Positions 17,244-25,752 of a stretch of 64,000 nt of DNA are shown piece after piece. How positions within the stretch are numbered: the first letter of the stretch is position 1; each line of letters begins with the position of its first letter. The position numbers and the translations under genes were made by a program. Below the pieces are notes generated by a model, which ran no database searches, was not told the origin of the DNA, and saw only the letters and a list, made by a program, of their open reading frames with translations. This DNA is from Vibrio chagasii (GTDB lineage: Bacteria > Pseudomonadota > Gammaproteobacteria > Enterobacterales > Vibrionaceae), in the NCBI RefSeq assembly GCF_024347355.1, contig NZ_AP025466.1, positions 930,001-994,000 of the forward strand, written 5' to 3'.

Positions 17244-18533
17244 TTATCTATTTAAAGCTGTTGAAATTAGATTTGGCCAAATGGAAACCAAGTAAGAGAA
17301 ATTTTTAAAATCTTCCTTTACTTCATTTAACAAGCTAACTTTTTTCTCTTTCAAATCAGTTGCAAATTTTTCATATCGACCTCCGAGCTTTTCATACTCA
17401 TTTATCAAAATTTCTATTTTTTCGTTACAGACATTTTCATTTATCAATATACTCTTATCGATAAAACTTTTAATTAGTTCAACTCTAGGTTCATACTCTT
17501 CATTAATTATATTACTGCCATATTTTTCCATGCTCTCATAAATTGAATATAGATATGGCATAGATATCAGAAACTTACAGAATCTTAATTGAGATTTTTT
17601 AAATCCATCATCTGTTTTTCTTACAGGAGTATAAAAGTTTTCAATATGTCTATTATGAGATATACCTGGTAATGTAGAGCTTTTTACAAAATGTAACAGG
17701 AAGTAATCTGAGCCTGTCGTCTCTTCGCCCGGTGGTAGAGGTATATGTTGGTGAACTTTATAAAAACCAACATTACACATATCTATCTTCATAGGATCAG
17801 ATGTTCCAAGGCATTTATGGTCTTTTGTAAATCGTGTAGTACCTCCACCAGTAAATGAAACATCGACCAAGGACTTTTTCTCTTCTTCGGTCGAACCTGT
17901 AGGAGCCCACAAACCAACCACCTTAGAATAGGCAGACGGTGATAATTCCTTGAGTTCACTTATATCGACTGACATCTCACCAATAAAGGAGCCACCAACT
18001 AAAGAAATAGGCATTAACTCTTGCTTATGAGTTAATGAGCTAGAGTTAACCTTATCAATAATATCTTTAGCTTTTATTCCCAAAGCTATTAGTTCATTTT
18101 CTATAGGAAAGATATAATTGTTAGACAGTTTTTGATAGCGACTGTCAGAATCTCTTCTTAACAATATATCACACCCCATTGCAGAGCTAATTAGGAATGC
18201 TCTATTAGTACATGCTCCATAAGAAACTCCTTTAGGACTCATCAGGTAAATTGCTTTTTCTGGTTTTTCCACTCCGGAAGTTTTTACAATATCAGAAATG
18301 AATTTATCTTGCTCATTTTCATTCAGGTAAATTATTTCTATTGATAATTCATTTTTCAAACGTTGTAAAACTGACTGGTTATCTTGAGCTATTTCTTTTG
18401 GCGAAGTATCCAGAATAAGTAATTTTATATTGATATCAAATTTTTTATTTGCGTATTCTGCTTCATATGCAAGTAGCTTAATCGTCTCTTTACACTCACG
18501 GTTTGTTGGGAGAGATAAACATACATTTCTCAT
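17244..18533 (-). CDS. GT-A-like protein of unknown specificity (possible DUF6271 type)
   Basis: I do not recognise this 429-residue protein with certainty. The N-terminus (NVCLSLPTNRECKETIKLL, followed by INIKLLILDTS) looks like the first beta-alpha units of a GT-A nucleotide-sugar transferase. Near residue 125 a DILLRRDSDSRYQ segment provides a DSD that could be the metal-binding DxD. Further conserved-looking positions are LVGGSFIGEMSVD and FTGGGTTRF. A long helical C-terminal part follows. This suggests a cytosolic sugar or amino-sugar transferase, but a non-catalytic role is possible. The start overlaps the PhyH stop as TAATG, so the two are translationally coupled and probably act in the same step series. 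Confidence 0.6.
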   Translation of the reverse strand: MRNVCLSLPTNRECKETIKLLAYEAEYANKKFDINIKLLILDTSPKEIAQDNQSVLQRLKNELSIEIIYLNENEQDKFISDIVKTSGVEKPEKAIYLMSPKGVSYGACTNRAFLISSAMGCDILLRRDSDSRYQKLSNNYIFPIENELIALGIKAKDIIDKVNSSSLTHKQELMPISLVGGSFIGEMSVDISELKELSPSAYSKVVGLWAPTGSTEEEKKSLVDVSFTGGGTTRFTKDHKCLGTSDPMKIDMCNVGFYKVHQHIPLPPGEETTGSDYFLLHFVKSSTLPGISHNRHIENFYTPVRKTDDGFKKSQLRFCKFLISMPYLYSIYESMEKYGSNIINEEYEPRVELIKSFIDKSILINENVCNEKIEILINEYEKLGGRYEKFATDLKEKKVSLLNEVKEDFKNFSYLVSIWPNLISTALNR

Positions 18534-19546
18534 TACGATTTATCCTCACACCATTTAGCTAAACCCAGTAATTTTTTGCCTAAGTCGTTCAACTTTGCAC
18601 TACCATACCTTTCCGATTCATGCATGACTGCATCACCCAATAGAGTTGGGTTCCAGTCTGGAGTTGAAAGTTTTTCCCAAGACTTGATCCTGGATTCTCT
18701 CAAATTACTGTTATCTTCGAGCGCAGGAGACATAGACAAATACTGAACAGCTCTAACTCCTCTTTCTGACATATTTTCTTTAACTCCATGTGCCAATAGG
18801 CCATTAAAAATCAACATATCACCAGCTTCTAATCGAGGAATAACAATTGGATGCTCCTCTTTATTTACCTTAGGTCTAATAGGGTCACGATCTTTAGGCT
18901 GCTTCACTTTCCAATCGTCAAAATGTCTAAACAAACTCGGGCAACATTGAAACCCTCCGGTTTCCGGGTTCGAGTCATTCAAAGCAATAATACCCTGAAC
19001 TCTTTGTGGTAGATTTTCTAAACTCGTGTCCACATCCCAATGTAACGAAATATCAAAACCTTCATCTGTCCGTTTTATTAAATCTCTTGATCTGTTGAAT
19101 ATATTAGGTGGATTAAGATTCACTCTATCCAAAGTAACCCATAGCTCTTCGCAATCCCATATATCAACAAATGCATTGTATACTTTACTGTCTTGGCGTG
19201 AATCCCATAACAACTGATGGTGATACACTTCAACAAAACCATATACATAAAGGTCTTTATCGAGATCGCTCCGGTACACTTTTTCTGGATACCATGTTTC
19301 TGGTTTCTCCCTATCCATATTTTGAAAATCCCAGGTCATATCAAGTATCTTCTCTGCAAGGTCCTTAGAGATTGCACTCTTTATGATCACAAACCCAAAT
19401 TCTTGCCAATGTTTCCAGTCTTCTTTACTTAAAACCTTAAGTGGTAAATCTTTAGTTATTTTATTAAGATTTTTTTTTGCGAAGTATGATTCTCCGTCTT
19501 CACTTTGGTATCTACCACAGGCCGAATTAAAAAACTTTTCTTTCAT
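18533..19546 (-). CDS. Phytanoyl-CoA dioxygenase (PhyH)-family Fe(II)/2-oxoglutarate oxygenase
   Basis: The 337-residue protein has the PhyH-type double-stranded beta-helix. The N-terminal FGFVIIKSAIS motif is near residue 50. The iron-binding facial triad is visible as H169-x-D171 (LHWDVD) and H253 (LLAHGVKEN), and an arginine about nine to twelve residues after H253 is suited to bind 2-oxoglutarate. It should hydroxylate, or otherwise oxidise, an unactivated carbon of a small substrate. It is the first gene of the eight-gene operon; upstream lies a 600-base AT-rich region that must contain the promoter. Many PhyH enzymes act in secondary metabolism. Confidence 0.87.
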   Translation of the reverse strand: MKEKFFNSACGRYQSEDGESYFAKKNLNKITKDLPLKVLSKEDWKHWQEFGFVIIKSAISKDLAEKILDMTWDFQNMDREKPETWYPEKVYRSDLDKDLYVYGFVEVYHHQLLWDSRQDSKVYNAFVDIWDCEELWVTLDRVNLNPPNIFNRSRDLIKRTDEGFDISLHWDVDTSLENLPQRVQGIIALNDSNPETGGFQCCPSLFRHFDDWKVKQPKDRDPIRPKVNKEEHPIVIPRLEAGDMLIFNGLLAHGVKENMSERGVRAVQYLSMSPALEDNSNLRESRIKSWEKLSTPDWNPTLLGDAVMHESERYGSAKLNDLGKKLLGLAKWCEDKS

Positions 19547-20174
19547 AAAATATTATTAAACTTATTTTTCAGCGGTTAATTTGTTTTCGAGTAATGTACT
19601 TATTTTTATTTTTTATTTAACCCCACAAATTGAAATGTAACTTTTCAAAAATAGACTGCCAACATGACATTTCCATAACAAAAAACATCAAAAACACAAA
19701 ATACCGCTCTCCCACCAACGAATAATGTTAATTGTTGTGAAGAAAATTTAAAAAATATCACCATAAAAAATTTTTTATTGAAAATTTATTTTCAAGCGTA
19801 GACGATTATGTAACGTTTCAACAATATCCTGCCCGCGTAAATCAAGAAGTATTATTAATATATATGATCTTGACATATTTAATTTAAATATTAAGTTTTA
19901 CTTAATTTTAATTATCTTATTTTTTTTCGAATAACCACATAATCAATACACTTAATTATCGGTAATTTAAAAACCACCTGTCTAAAAAAACAACAATAAA
20001 AAAACAGGTACTTAGATAACCCTTATATTTCATAGGATATTTTGTCTAATATTTAGGCAATATTTGAAATCGACAATTTAATCAAAAAAAAATGATTTTT
20101 ATTTAAATCCTATTTTTTTAATTTTTCGAATTACAGTGTGGTGATTAAGTTAGCAATTAAGTGCATTAATAAGA
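19547..20174. other. AT-rich upstream region of the island operon
   Basis: About 630 very AT-rich bases without a gene. The promoter of the minus-strand operon must lie near its left end; many TATAAT-like words occur, so none can be singled out. An ACCTGT/ACAGGT pair flanks an A-rich loop near 19,976-20,010. No JUMPstart/ops element was found. High AT content suggests silencing by H-NS-like proteins (inference). Confidence 0.45.
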
Positions 20175-20183
20175 AAGGAGAAT

Positions 20184-21236
20184 GGCTTTGTTGCGTAAAT
20201 CGATGGAACCAAATCAAGAAGCTACGATCTGATCAGCTACACCTTTTAATCGTCGTAGCCTCATGCCTAAACCTCGTTACAAAACAACTAACTGGAAGCA
20301 GTACAATCAAGCCTTAACCAATCGTGGTTGTCTGACCTTTTGGATTGATGAGGAAGCGATAGCCGAGTGGAAGCAAAACAAACAAGGCAAGCGTGGTAGA
20401 CCTCGCCAGTTCAGCGACTTAGCCATTACTACTGCATTGATGGTGAAACGCGTGTTCTCTATGCCATTGAGAGCGCTGCAAGGATTTCTAGACTCCGTAT
20501 TTAAGCTGGCTAACATCCCACTTGTTTGCCCACACTACACCTGTATAAGCCGCCGAGCTAAGGAAGTTGAGGTTTCATTTAAACCCAAAACCAGAGGAGC
20601 AATACAACATCTGGCAATTGATGCCACTGGCCTCAAGGTTTATGGCGAAGGTGAATGGAAGGTCAAAAAGCATGGTACTGATGGGAAGCGCAGAGTCTGG
20701 CGTAAGCTACATTTAGCCGTTGATACTAGCAGTCACGAAATAGTCGCAGCAGAGCTGAGTTTATCTAACGTTACCGATGGCGAAGTGCTTCCCAACCTAC
20801 TTAAGCAGACACGTCGTAAAATCATTGAGGTATCAGGTGATGGTGCTTATGACACAAGACATTGCCATGATGCAATACGTATAAAGCGAGCGGTTCCGCT
20901 AATCCCGCCACGCGAAGGGGCTGCCTTCTGGGAGCAAGGACACCCTCGCAATTTAGCAGTTGGTTGTCAGAAGCTTTATGGCTCCAACAATAAGTGGAAA
21001 AAGCGGTATGGCTATCACAAGCGGTCGCTATCAGAGACAGCAATGTATCGAGTGAAACAGTTGCTAGGTGGGAAATTAAGCCTGAGAAACTACAACGCTC
21101 AAGTTGGCGAGACTTACGCTATGATCAAAGCGCTGAATAAGCTTACGGGGTTAGGTATGCCTGAAACTCAGTATATTGTTTAAGAGTCAAGCACATGGGA
21201 CAGGCATGTCTTCGCTCTGAATTAAGCAACAAAGCC
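20184..21236 (+). mobile_element. IS903-like (IS5 family) insertion sequence, copy 2
   Basis: The element is 1053 bp, with terminal repeats GGCTTTGTTGCGTAA (left) and its imperfect inverse at the right. A 9-bp target duplication AAGGAGAAT is present at 20,175-20,183 and 21,237-21,245. It is in the opposite orientation to copy 1. Since each copy has its own target duplication, they inserted independently and do not form a composite transposon. The target AAGAAAGGAGAATG resembles a ribosome-binding site plus start codon. Confidence 0.95.
20263..21183 (+). CDS. IS903-group transposase
   Basis: The 306-residue DDE transposase is closely similar to that of copy 1, with the same start (KTTNWKQYNQAL). 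Catalytic segments are LAIDATGLKVYG, VSGDGAYDT and SLSETAMYRVKQLLGG. Differences are scattered (for example IAEWKQNKQGK instead of ISGWAQSKQNK). So the two insertions come from distinct lineages of the same element rather than one local jump. The frame is intact. Confidence 0.95.
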   Translation: MPKPRYKTTNWKQYNQALTNRGCLTFWIDEEAIAEWKQNKQGKRGRPRQFSDLAITTALMVKRVFSMPLRALQGFLDSVFKLANIPLVCPHYTCISRRAKEVEVSFKPKTRGAIQHLAIDATGLKVYGEGEWKVKKHGTDGKRRVWRKLHLAVDTSSHEIVAAELSLSNVTDGEVLPNLLKQTRRKIIEVSGDGAYDTRHCHDAIRIKRAVPLIPPREGAAFWEQGHPRNLAVGCQKLYGSNNKWKKRYGYHKRSLSETAMYRVKQLLGGKLSLRNYNAQVGETYAMIKALNKLTGLGMPETQYIV

Positions 21237-21354
21237 AAGGAGAATGCTAAAGGCAGTACCAATCGAAACAAGTTACGCTCTATTCAAGCCTCAAATTTTA
21301 ATTTGCTAACTGAGGCTTCAGGTGGATCGAAGGGGCTGTTCGCGGAAACTCTAA
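21237..21354 (+). other. Short non-coding stretch right of IS copy 2
   Basis: If the IS and one target copy are removed, AAGAAAGGAG is followed by ATG and an open frame of 21 codons starting MLKAVPIETSYALFKPQ. It then stops. It could be the start of a broken gene whose 3' end is the boundary repeat just downstream. The frame is too short to identify. Confidence 0.3.
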
Positions 21355-21484
21355 CGACAATCTTCAGCTACAGTACATTTCGCAGCTGCAGAAAACACTT
21401 TGCTAGCTCTTTAGATCAACAGGGCATTTAAAAGTATGAACCGCAGAAACTAAAAAAGCTCCAATATCGCTATTGGAGCTTTAT
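21355..21484. repeat. Right island-boundary repeat, intact copy
   Basis: This ~130-bp segment matches the split copy at 10,583-10,663 plus 11,727-11,776, including the terminator. In one frame it encodes a C-terminal tail ending QLQKTLC-stop, extended upstream as IEGAVRGNSNDNLQLQ. The two copies are direct repeats about 10 kb apart and enclose the accessory operon. Confidence 0.8.
21452..21484 (-). terminator. Intrinsic terminator, right copy
   Basis: The same AGCTCCAATA/TATTGGAGCT stem as at 11,743. Reading leftwards it is followed by six T residues, so it terminates the minus-strand MFS gene whose stop is about 30 bases away. Confidence 0.8.
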
Positions 21485-21512
21485 ATTTATCTCACGTTAG
21501 GTGACCGTGGCA

Positions 21513-22694
21513 TTAGCGCCAACTAAACATTCGTACTTCGTTGCCCTCTTCAGGCTTCTTGGGAATATTCAAAGACAGCGCTAAAGAAACCACAGCCATC
21601 GCTGCACCAATGTAGAACACTGTCGCAGGCGAAGATAGCCAAATCACACCGAAGGCAACAGGAATGACAACAGCTGCAATATGATTGATCGTAAAAGAAA
21701 CACCTGCAGTTGAAGCCATATCGGCTGGGTCAGCAATCTTCTGGAAATAGGTTTTAATAGCTAACGCTAAAGCGAAGAATAGGTGATCGACTACGTACAG
21801 AGCTGCGGCCCATTCAGCCGTTTGCACTAAAGCATACCCAACAAACACACCGACCAAACCAACATACTCGAAAATCAATGCCTTGCGTTCACCAATTACA
21901 CCAATTAATCGACCTATACGTTTTGCAAATAAGAAGTTAAACAGGTAATTGATTAAAAACAGTAGAGTGACGTCTGCTGCAGAGTAACCGAACTTTTCAA
22001 CCATCAAAAAGCCTGCGAATACGGTAAATATCTGTCGTCGGGCCCCACTCATGAAGGTCAACGCGTAGTAGAGCCAGTAACGCTTTCTCAGCACCAGTTT
22101 CTTATTTTGTTGAGTCTTGGTTTGAAATTCAGGGAAGCCAAAAGTCATCACCAGTACCAGAACAAAACCTAAGCCGCCAGTAATGCCATATACCCAAACG
22201 AAATCGAGCTTTAACTGCTCCAACATCCCCCAGATAGAGCCGTAAGTAAGCAGAGATGCTAACGCACCAACCGAGATCATTTTACCTAGCATCTCTGGTG
22301 CTTCTTCTTTACTCAGCCATTGTAGGGATAAAGATTGCTTGAGGGTTTCAAAATAATGAAAGCCCGTCGACATCAAAATGGTGGTAAACAAAAGGCCAGT
22401 AAGTGAAGGGAACAAGCCAGTAATCGCCGTCCCGATAGTGAGCATAGCCAGCGATACCAACATGAAGCGCTGCTCGCGGATGAAAGCCAGCACAAACAAC
22501 ACAGTAAAAGCTAAAAAGCCTGGAATTTCACGAACGCTTTGCAGCAAGCCGATATCGGCACCGTCAAAGTTCGCTTTCTCTATCACGAAATTGTTCAACA
22601 GAGCCATCCAGCTCGAAAAAGCGATAGGTACAACAATCGAAATCAATAATAAAAAGTTTTGCGGCGTTTTCCAGCTCGCCTTCGATGCACTCAT
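21513..22694 (-). CDS. MFS transporter
   Basis: The protein has about twelve membrane helices and the layout of a major facilitator transporter. A central cytoplasmic linker near residues 195-210 is rich in Lys and Gln (FQTKTQQNKKLVLRKR). The second half begins at GARRQIFTVFAGFLMVEKFGY. The longest frame begins at a TTG at 22,703, but the ATG at 22,694 (protein start MSASKASWKTP) is preferred. It has AGGA 10 bases upstream and includes all helices, giving 393 residues. The substrate is unknown. It is divergent from the Bcr/CflA-type gene across a 327-base promoter region. Confidence 0.85.
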   Translation of the reverse strand: MSASKASWKTPQNFLLLISIVVPIAFSSWMALLNNFVIEKANFDGADIGLLQSVREIPGFLAFTVLFVLAFIREQRFMLVSLAMLTIGTAITGLFPSLTGLLFTTILMSTGFHYFETLKQSLSLQWLSKEEAPEMLGKMISVGALASLLTYGSIWGMLEQLKLDFVWVYGITGGLGFVLVLVMTFGFPEFQTKTQQNKKLVLRKRYWLYYALTFMSGARRQIFTVFAGFLMVEKFGYSAADVTLLFLINYLFNFLFAKRIGRLIGVIGERKALIFEYVGLVGVFVGYALVQTAEWAAALYVVDHLFFALALAIKTYFQKIADPADMASTAGVSFTINHIAAVVIPVAFGVIWLSSPATVFYIGAAMAVVSLALSLNIPKKPEEGNEVRMFSWR

Positions 22695-23021
22695 AGCAGC
22701 CAAATCCTGAATGATAATGTTACATCATACTCTGCTTTTCTCTTGAGTCACAAATCATTAACACTTCTGGAGAAGTTAAAATGACACGACTTTTATCGTT
22801 TGCGTAGGGGAGCGAAAAAACAGCAATCGACGCCTTGAAATGATGAAACATTATGTTACATTTACACCCTACTTGATCACAACCAAGTGACGGGAATGAC
22901 AACCCTGCGTAACACTCCTCTCTACTACGCGCATCCCAATATCAAAATTTCATTCTAAGCCTACCTGCACTTGCAGAGTTTGCGCTTCTGACTTTTATAA
23001 TAATAACTCATTGGATTAACT
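22695..23021. promoter_or_regulatory. Divergent promoter region of two MFS genes with repeated ATGTTACAT words
   Basis: The word ATGTTACAT, itself near-palindromic, occurs at 22,717-22,725 and 22,853-22,861 within the divergent region. The first is preceded by AATGATA, giving some likeness to a Fur-type hexamer array, but the match is weak. A shared operator for both transporters is possible. No gene is seen here. Confidence 0.35.
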
Positions 23022-24236
23022 ATGTTTCCCATCTCTCATGAGGGGAAGTGGTTTCGATTTTTAATGGTATTCATATTCCTTGGTGCTGCCATGGAGACGG
23101 ATATCTATCTACCCACATTTCCCGATATATTGAACGACTTCAACACTAACGCGGTTATGGTGCAGCGCATTCTGAGCTATAACTTTATCGGCATCTGTCT
23201 TGGTTCCTTACTCTATGGACCACTATCGGACCATTTTGGTCGCCGAAAGATACTAATGTTTGGTTTTAGCGTCTTTCTTGCTGCAAGTATCGGCTGTATT
23301 TATGCTTCGAGTATCGAGCAATTACTGGCGTTTCGACTACTTCAAGGCTTTGGCAGTTCGGCGTGTGTGATCGTTGGTACCGCAATGATCTTTGATCTGT
23401 TTGAAGAAGAACCCGCCGCCAAACTGATTGCCGATCTCAACACTTTAGTGGTCAGCTTGATGGCTTTTGCACCTCTTATTGGCGGCTGGATAAGCCTCCA
23501 TATGGGGTATAAAGCAAACTTTGTCTTTATCGCCATTTTAGTACTGCTTTCTGCGACCAAATGTTTCTTCTTCTTGCCTGAATCTTTGAGTAAAGATAAA
23601 CGGAAGAAGGTCGCGCCAAAGCGAATAGCAAGCGACTACAAAAACCTATTGTCTTCGTCAGCCTTTTGGTACAACACGCTAGTGACGAGCTTAATTCTTG
23701 CCGCCTATATGATTTATGTTTCCAACATGTCGTTATTGTATATAGAGCAATTAGAAGTCAGCCCTGATCAGTTCCCGTTTTTCCAAATGGCAACACTGGG
23801 CACATTCGTCTTGGTGAGTTTGAACAACGCACGCTTAATCGACAGGTTTGGCATTGATAAATTAAAAAGTACTGGGCTTGGCTTAATATTTACCACCACG
23901 CTCATCTTTTTCTTATTGCCGTCTGAACAACTTAACTCACCATTCATCCTAACAGGGACGATGTGCTTGTTTTCAATAGGTGCAGGGTTATCGATTGGAT
24001 TGTTCTTTGCGAAATCGATGCAAGTTTTTCCGGAGCTAACGGGAATCGCAGCATCACTGGTGACAGCTATTCGTCTATTTATCGTTTCTGCAGCGATTGA
24101 TTTAGGCAGTAATGCGTATGAAGGGACGTCGGAGTCAGTCATACATGTGATGACCGCTGTCGTTGCCTTTTTAGCAGCCATCTCATCGCTCAATTACTGG
24201 CGTCAAAGCCGATTGAAGCAGGCTGAAAGCTCTTGA
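23022..24236 (+). CDS. Bcr/CflA-type MFS multidrug exporter
   Basis: The 404-residue protein has twelve membrane helices and typical DHA1 drug:H+ antiporter motifs. DIYLPTFPDI is in helix 1 (Bcr/CflA signature). Motif A is GPLSDHFGRRKILMFG in the loop between helices 2 and 3. RLLQGFGSSACVIVGTAMIFD is in helices 4-5. Bcr/CflA pumps export antibiotics such as bicyclomycin or chloramphenicol, or cellular dipeptides or sulfur compounds. ATG 23,022 is the only start before helix 1. The IS4 element lies about 75 bases downstream. Confidence 0.88.
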   Translation: MFPISHEGKWFRFLMVFIFLGAAMETDIYLPTFPDILNDFNTNAVMVQRILSYNFIGICLGSLLYGPLSDHFGRRKILMFGFSVFLAASIGCIYASSIEQLLAFRLLQGFGSSACVIVGTAMIFDLFEEEPAAKLIADLNTLVVSLMAFAPLIGGWISLHMGYKANFVFIAILVLLSATKCFFFLPESLSKDKRKKVAPKRIASDYKNLLSSSAFWYNTLVTSLILAAYMIYVSNMSLLYIEQLEVSPDQFPFFQMATLGTFVLVSLNNARLIDRFGIDKLKSTGLGLIFTTTLIFFLLPSEQLNSPFILTGTMCLFSIGAGLSIGLFFAKSMQVFPELTGIAASLVTAIRLFIVSAAIDLGSNAYEGTSESVIHVMTAVVAFLAAISSLNYWRQSRLKQAESS

Positions 24237-24294
24237 TTAAACAGCTCAATCAAGAGCATATAGTTTGATAGTTTGTGGATAGTCCATAACGAAA

Positions 24295-24310
24295 AGCCCA
24301 GCAAATGCTG
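24295..24310 (-). terminator. Left part of the array-end terminator split by IS4 insertion
   Basis: AGCCCAGCAAATGCTG is the left three-quarters of the AGCCCAGC-AAAT-GCTGGGCT hairpin that is intact at 40,901 and 55,475. The remaining GGCT lies beyond the IS at 25,753. The preceding CCATAACGAAA is also shared with the two intact copies. It originally ended transcription of the first Rhs unit and its immunity gene. Confidence 0.8.
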
Positions 24311-24361
24311 CAATGTAGATCAGATAAGGATCGGTTGACCGATCCTTCTTCTGAGAGATAA

Positions 24362-24393
24362 TCGGAAGCCTGTTTCTAGGCTTCCGATTTTTT
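24362..24393 (+). terminator. Terminator hairpin guarding the IS4 transposase start
   Basis: TCGGAAGCCT and AGGCTTCCGA form a 10-bp stem around GTTTCT. The stem is followed by a T-run that ends at base 24,393, directly before the ATG at 24,394. Transcription entering from outside would stop here, a way for insertion sequences to limit transposase expression from host promoters. Confidence 0.75.
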
Positions 24394-25731
24394 ATGTCTA
24401 TCCAAAACTATTTTGTCGATTTCCTCGAAGAAAATCCTGTTGATGTAGCTCAACTCACCACTTTCTCTGAACATATCCCAGATGAATGGGTTGTTAAGGC
24501 AGCTAGTCTTTCTGATAAAGCGACTATTCGCCGACGTCGACTACCAAGTGACATGGTCTTGTGGTTAATTGTCGGCATGGCCTTCTTCCGTAATGAACCA
24601 ATTGCCGAAGTCGCACGAAGAATGAATGTCTGTGCGGATGGCTTGGCTGATGAAGAGTTATTAGCAAAAAGTGCTTTAACCCAGGCAAGACAACGTTTAG
24701 GCAGTGCTGCACCAGAGTGGTTGTTTAAACAATGTGGGCGAACGTGGGGTCTTGAACGATACCGTGATGATACGTGGCAAGGATTACAAGTTTTTGCTGT
24801 AGACGGTGCTCTTTTTCGCACCGCGGATACGCCCGAACTTAGAGAGCACTTTGGCTCGGGTAATACCTCGAGTAGCAGGCAGACACCACATCCAATGCTA
24901 AGAGTTGTGACTATGATGAATGTCCGTTCTCATGTCATCGTTGACGCTGCCATAAGCCCTTATCGGCGTGGTGAAATCCCACTTGCTATGCCCTTCATCG
25001 ACTCTTTACCAGATAACTCTGTGACGTTACTAGATAAAGGTTTTTACGGTGCAGACTTACTTCTCTCTCTTCAAAATAGCGGTATTAATAGACATTGGTT
25101 GATACCAGCAAGGAAAGGGTTGAAATACACACTTTTAGATGAAGAAGAAAGCAATGATATGCTCATCGAAATGAACGTCTCACCGCAAGCTCTCAAAAAG
25201 AACCCTAGTTTACCTGAAAAATGGCAAGTCAGAGCGGTGACCTATGAAGTACAAGGTAAGCAGAAAACTGTTTTTACATCCCTTCCAAGAGCAGACTACG
25301 ACGCGAAAGCGGTAGCCGAACTTTATCATGAACGTTGGGAAATCGAATTAGGTTATCGTGATATCAAAAGCTCAATGCAACACAATGCCTTAGTATTACG
25401 CAGTAAAACAGTAAACCTTGTTTATCAAGAACTCTGGGGGCTGTTGCTTGGTTATAATTTGGTAAGACGTGAAGCAAGTCAGGCAGCAGTTGAACATGGA
25501 AGAATGCCGAATGAAATTAGCTTTAAATACGCTTGTCAGTTTATAGCGAGCCAACTGAAGGTGATGAGTAAAGCGATATCGCCAGGCAATACACCTAAGC
25601 GTTTAAAGAGTCTAAGGGGAGACTTATCAGTCCTCTTTATAGACAAACGCCCTAAGCCTAATCGGCCTAGGGCGGTAAAAATATCAAAGACTCGCTACCC
25701 AATTAATCGCAAAGCAGCTCCGCTTAAGTGA
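24394..25731 (+). CDS. IS4-family transposase
   Basis: The 445-residue DDE transposase has an IS4-type N-terminal domain (residues about 20-120) and the catalytic domain with VFAVDGALFRT (first Asp) and VTLLDKGFYGADLL (second Asp). The IS4 YREK signature is YHERWEIELGYRDIKSSM near residue 315, giving the third acidic residue. The frame is intact, suggesting possible activity. Its start codon follows a terminator hairpin directly, with no separate ribosome-binding site seen. Confidence 0.95.
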   Translation: MSIQNYFVDFLEENPVDVAQLTTFSEHIPDEWVVKAASLSDKATIRRRRLPSDMVLWLIVGMAFFRNEPIAEVARRMNVCADGLADEELLAKSALTQARQRLGSAAPEWLFKQCGRTWGLERYRDDTWQGLQVFAVDGALFRTADTPELREHFGSGNTSSSRQTPHPMLRVVTMMNVRSHVIVDAAISPYRRGEIPLAMPFIDSLPDNSVTLLDKGFYGADLLLSLQNSGINRHWLIPARKGLKYTLLDEEESNDMLIEMNVSPQALKKNPSLPEKWQVRAVTYEVQGKQKTVFTSLPRADYDAKAVAELYHERWEIELGYRDIKSSMQHNALVLRSKTVNLVYQELWGLLLGYNLVRREASQAAVEHGRMPNEISFKYACQFIASQLKVMSKAISPGNTPKRLKSLRGDLSVLFIDKRPKPNRPRAVKISKTRYPINRKAAPLK

Positions 25732-25752
25732 ACTACATTGCAGCAAATGCTG

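Larger units (their letters stand above)
24311..25740 (+). mobile_element. IS4-family insertion sequence
   Basis: The element is 1430 bp. The outer ends CAATGTAG and CTACATTG are inverted repeats that continue imperfectly inward. A 12-bp target duplication CAGCAAATGCTG lies at 24,299-24,310 and 25,741-25,752, within the size range of IS4-type elements. The target is the loop and inner stem of the Rhs-array terminator. Palindrome AAGGATCGGT-TG-ACCGATCCTT lies just inside the left end. Confidence 0.93.

Noticed and set aside
10664..21236. A composite transposon formed by the two IS903-like elements
   Set aside because: Each element has its own 9-bp target duplication and they differ in sequence, so they inserted separately.
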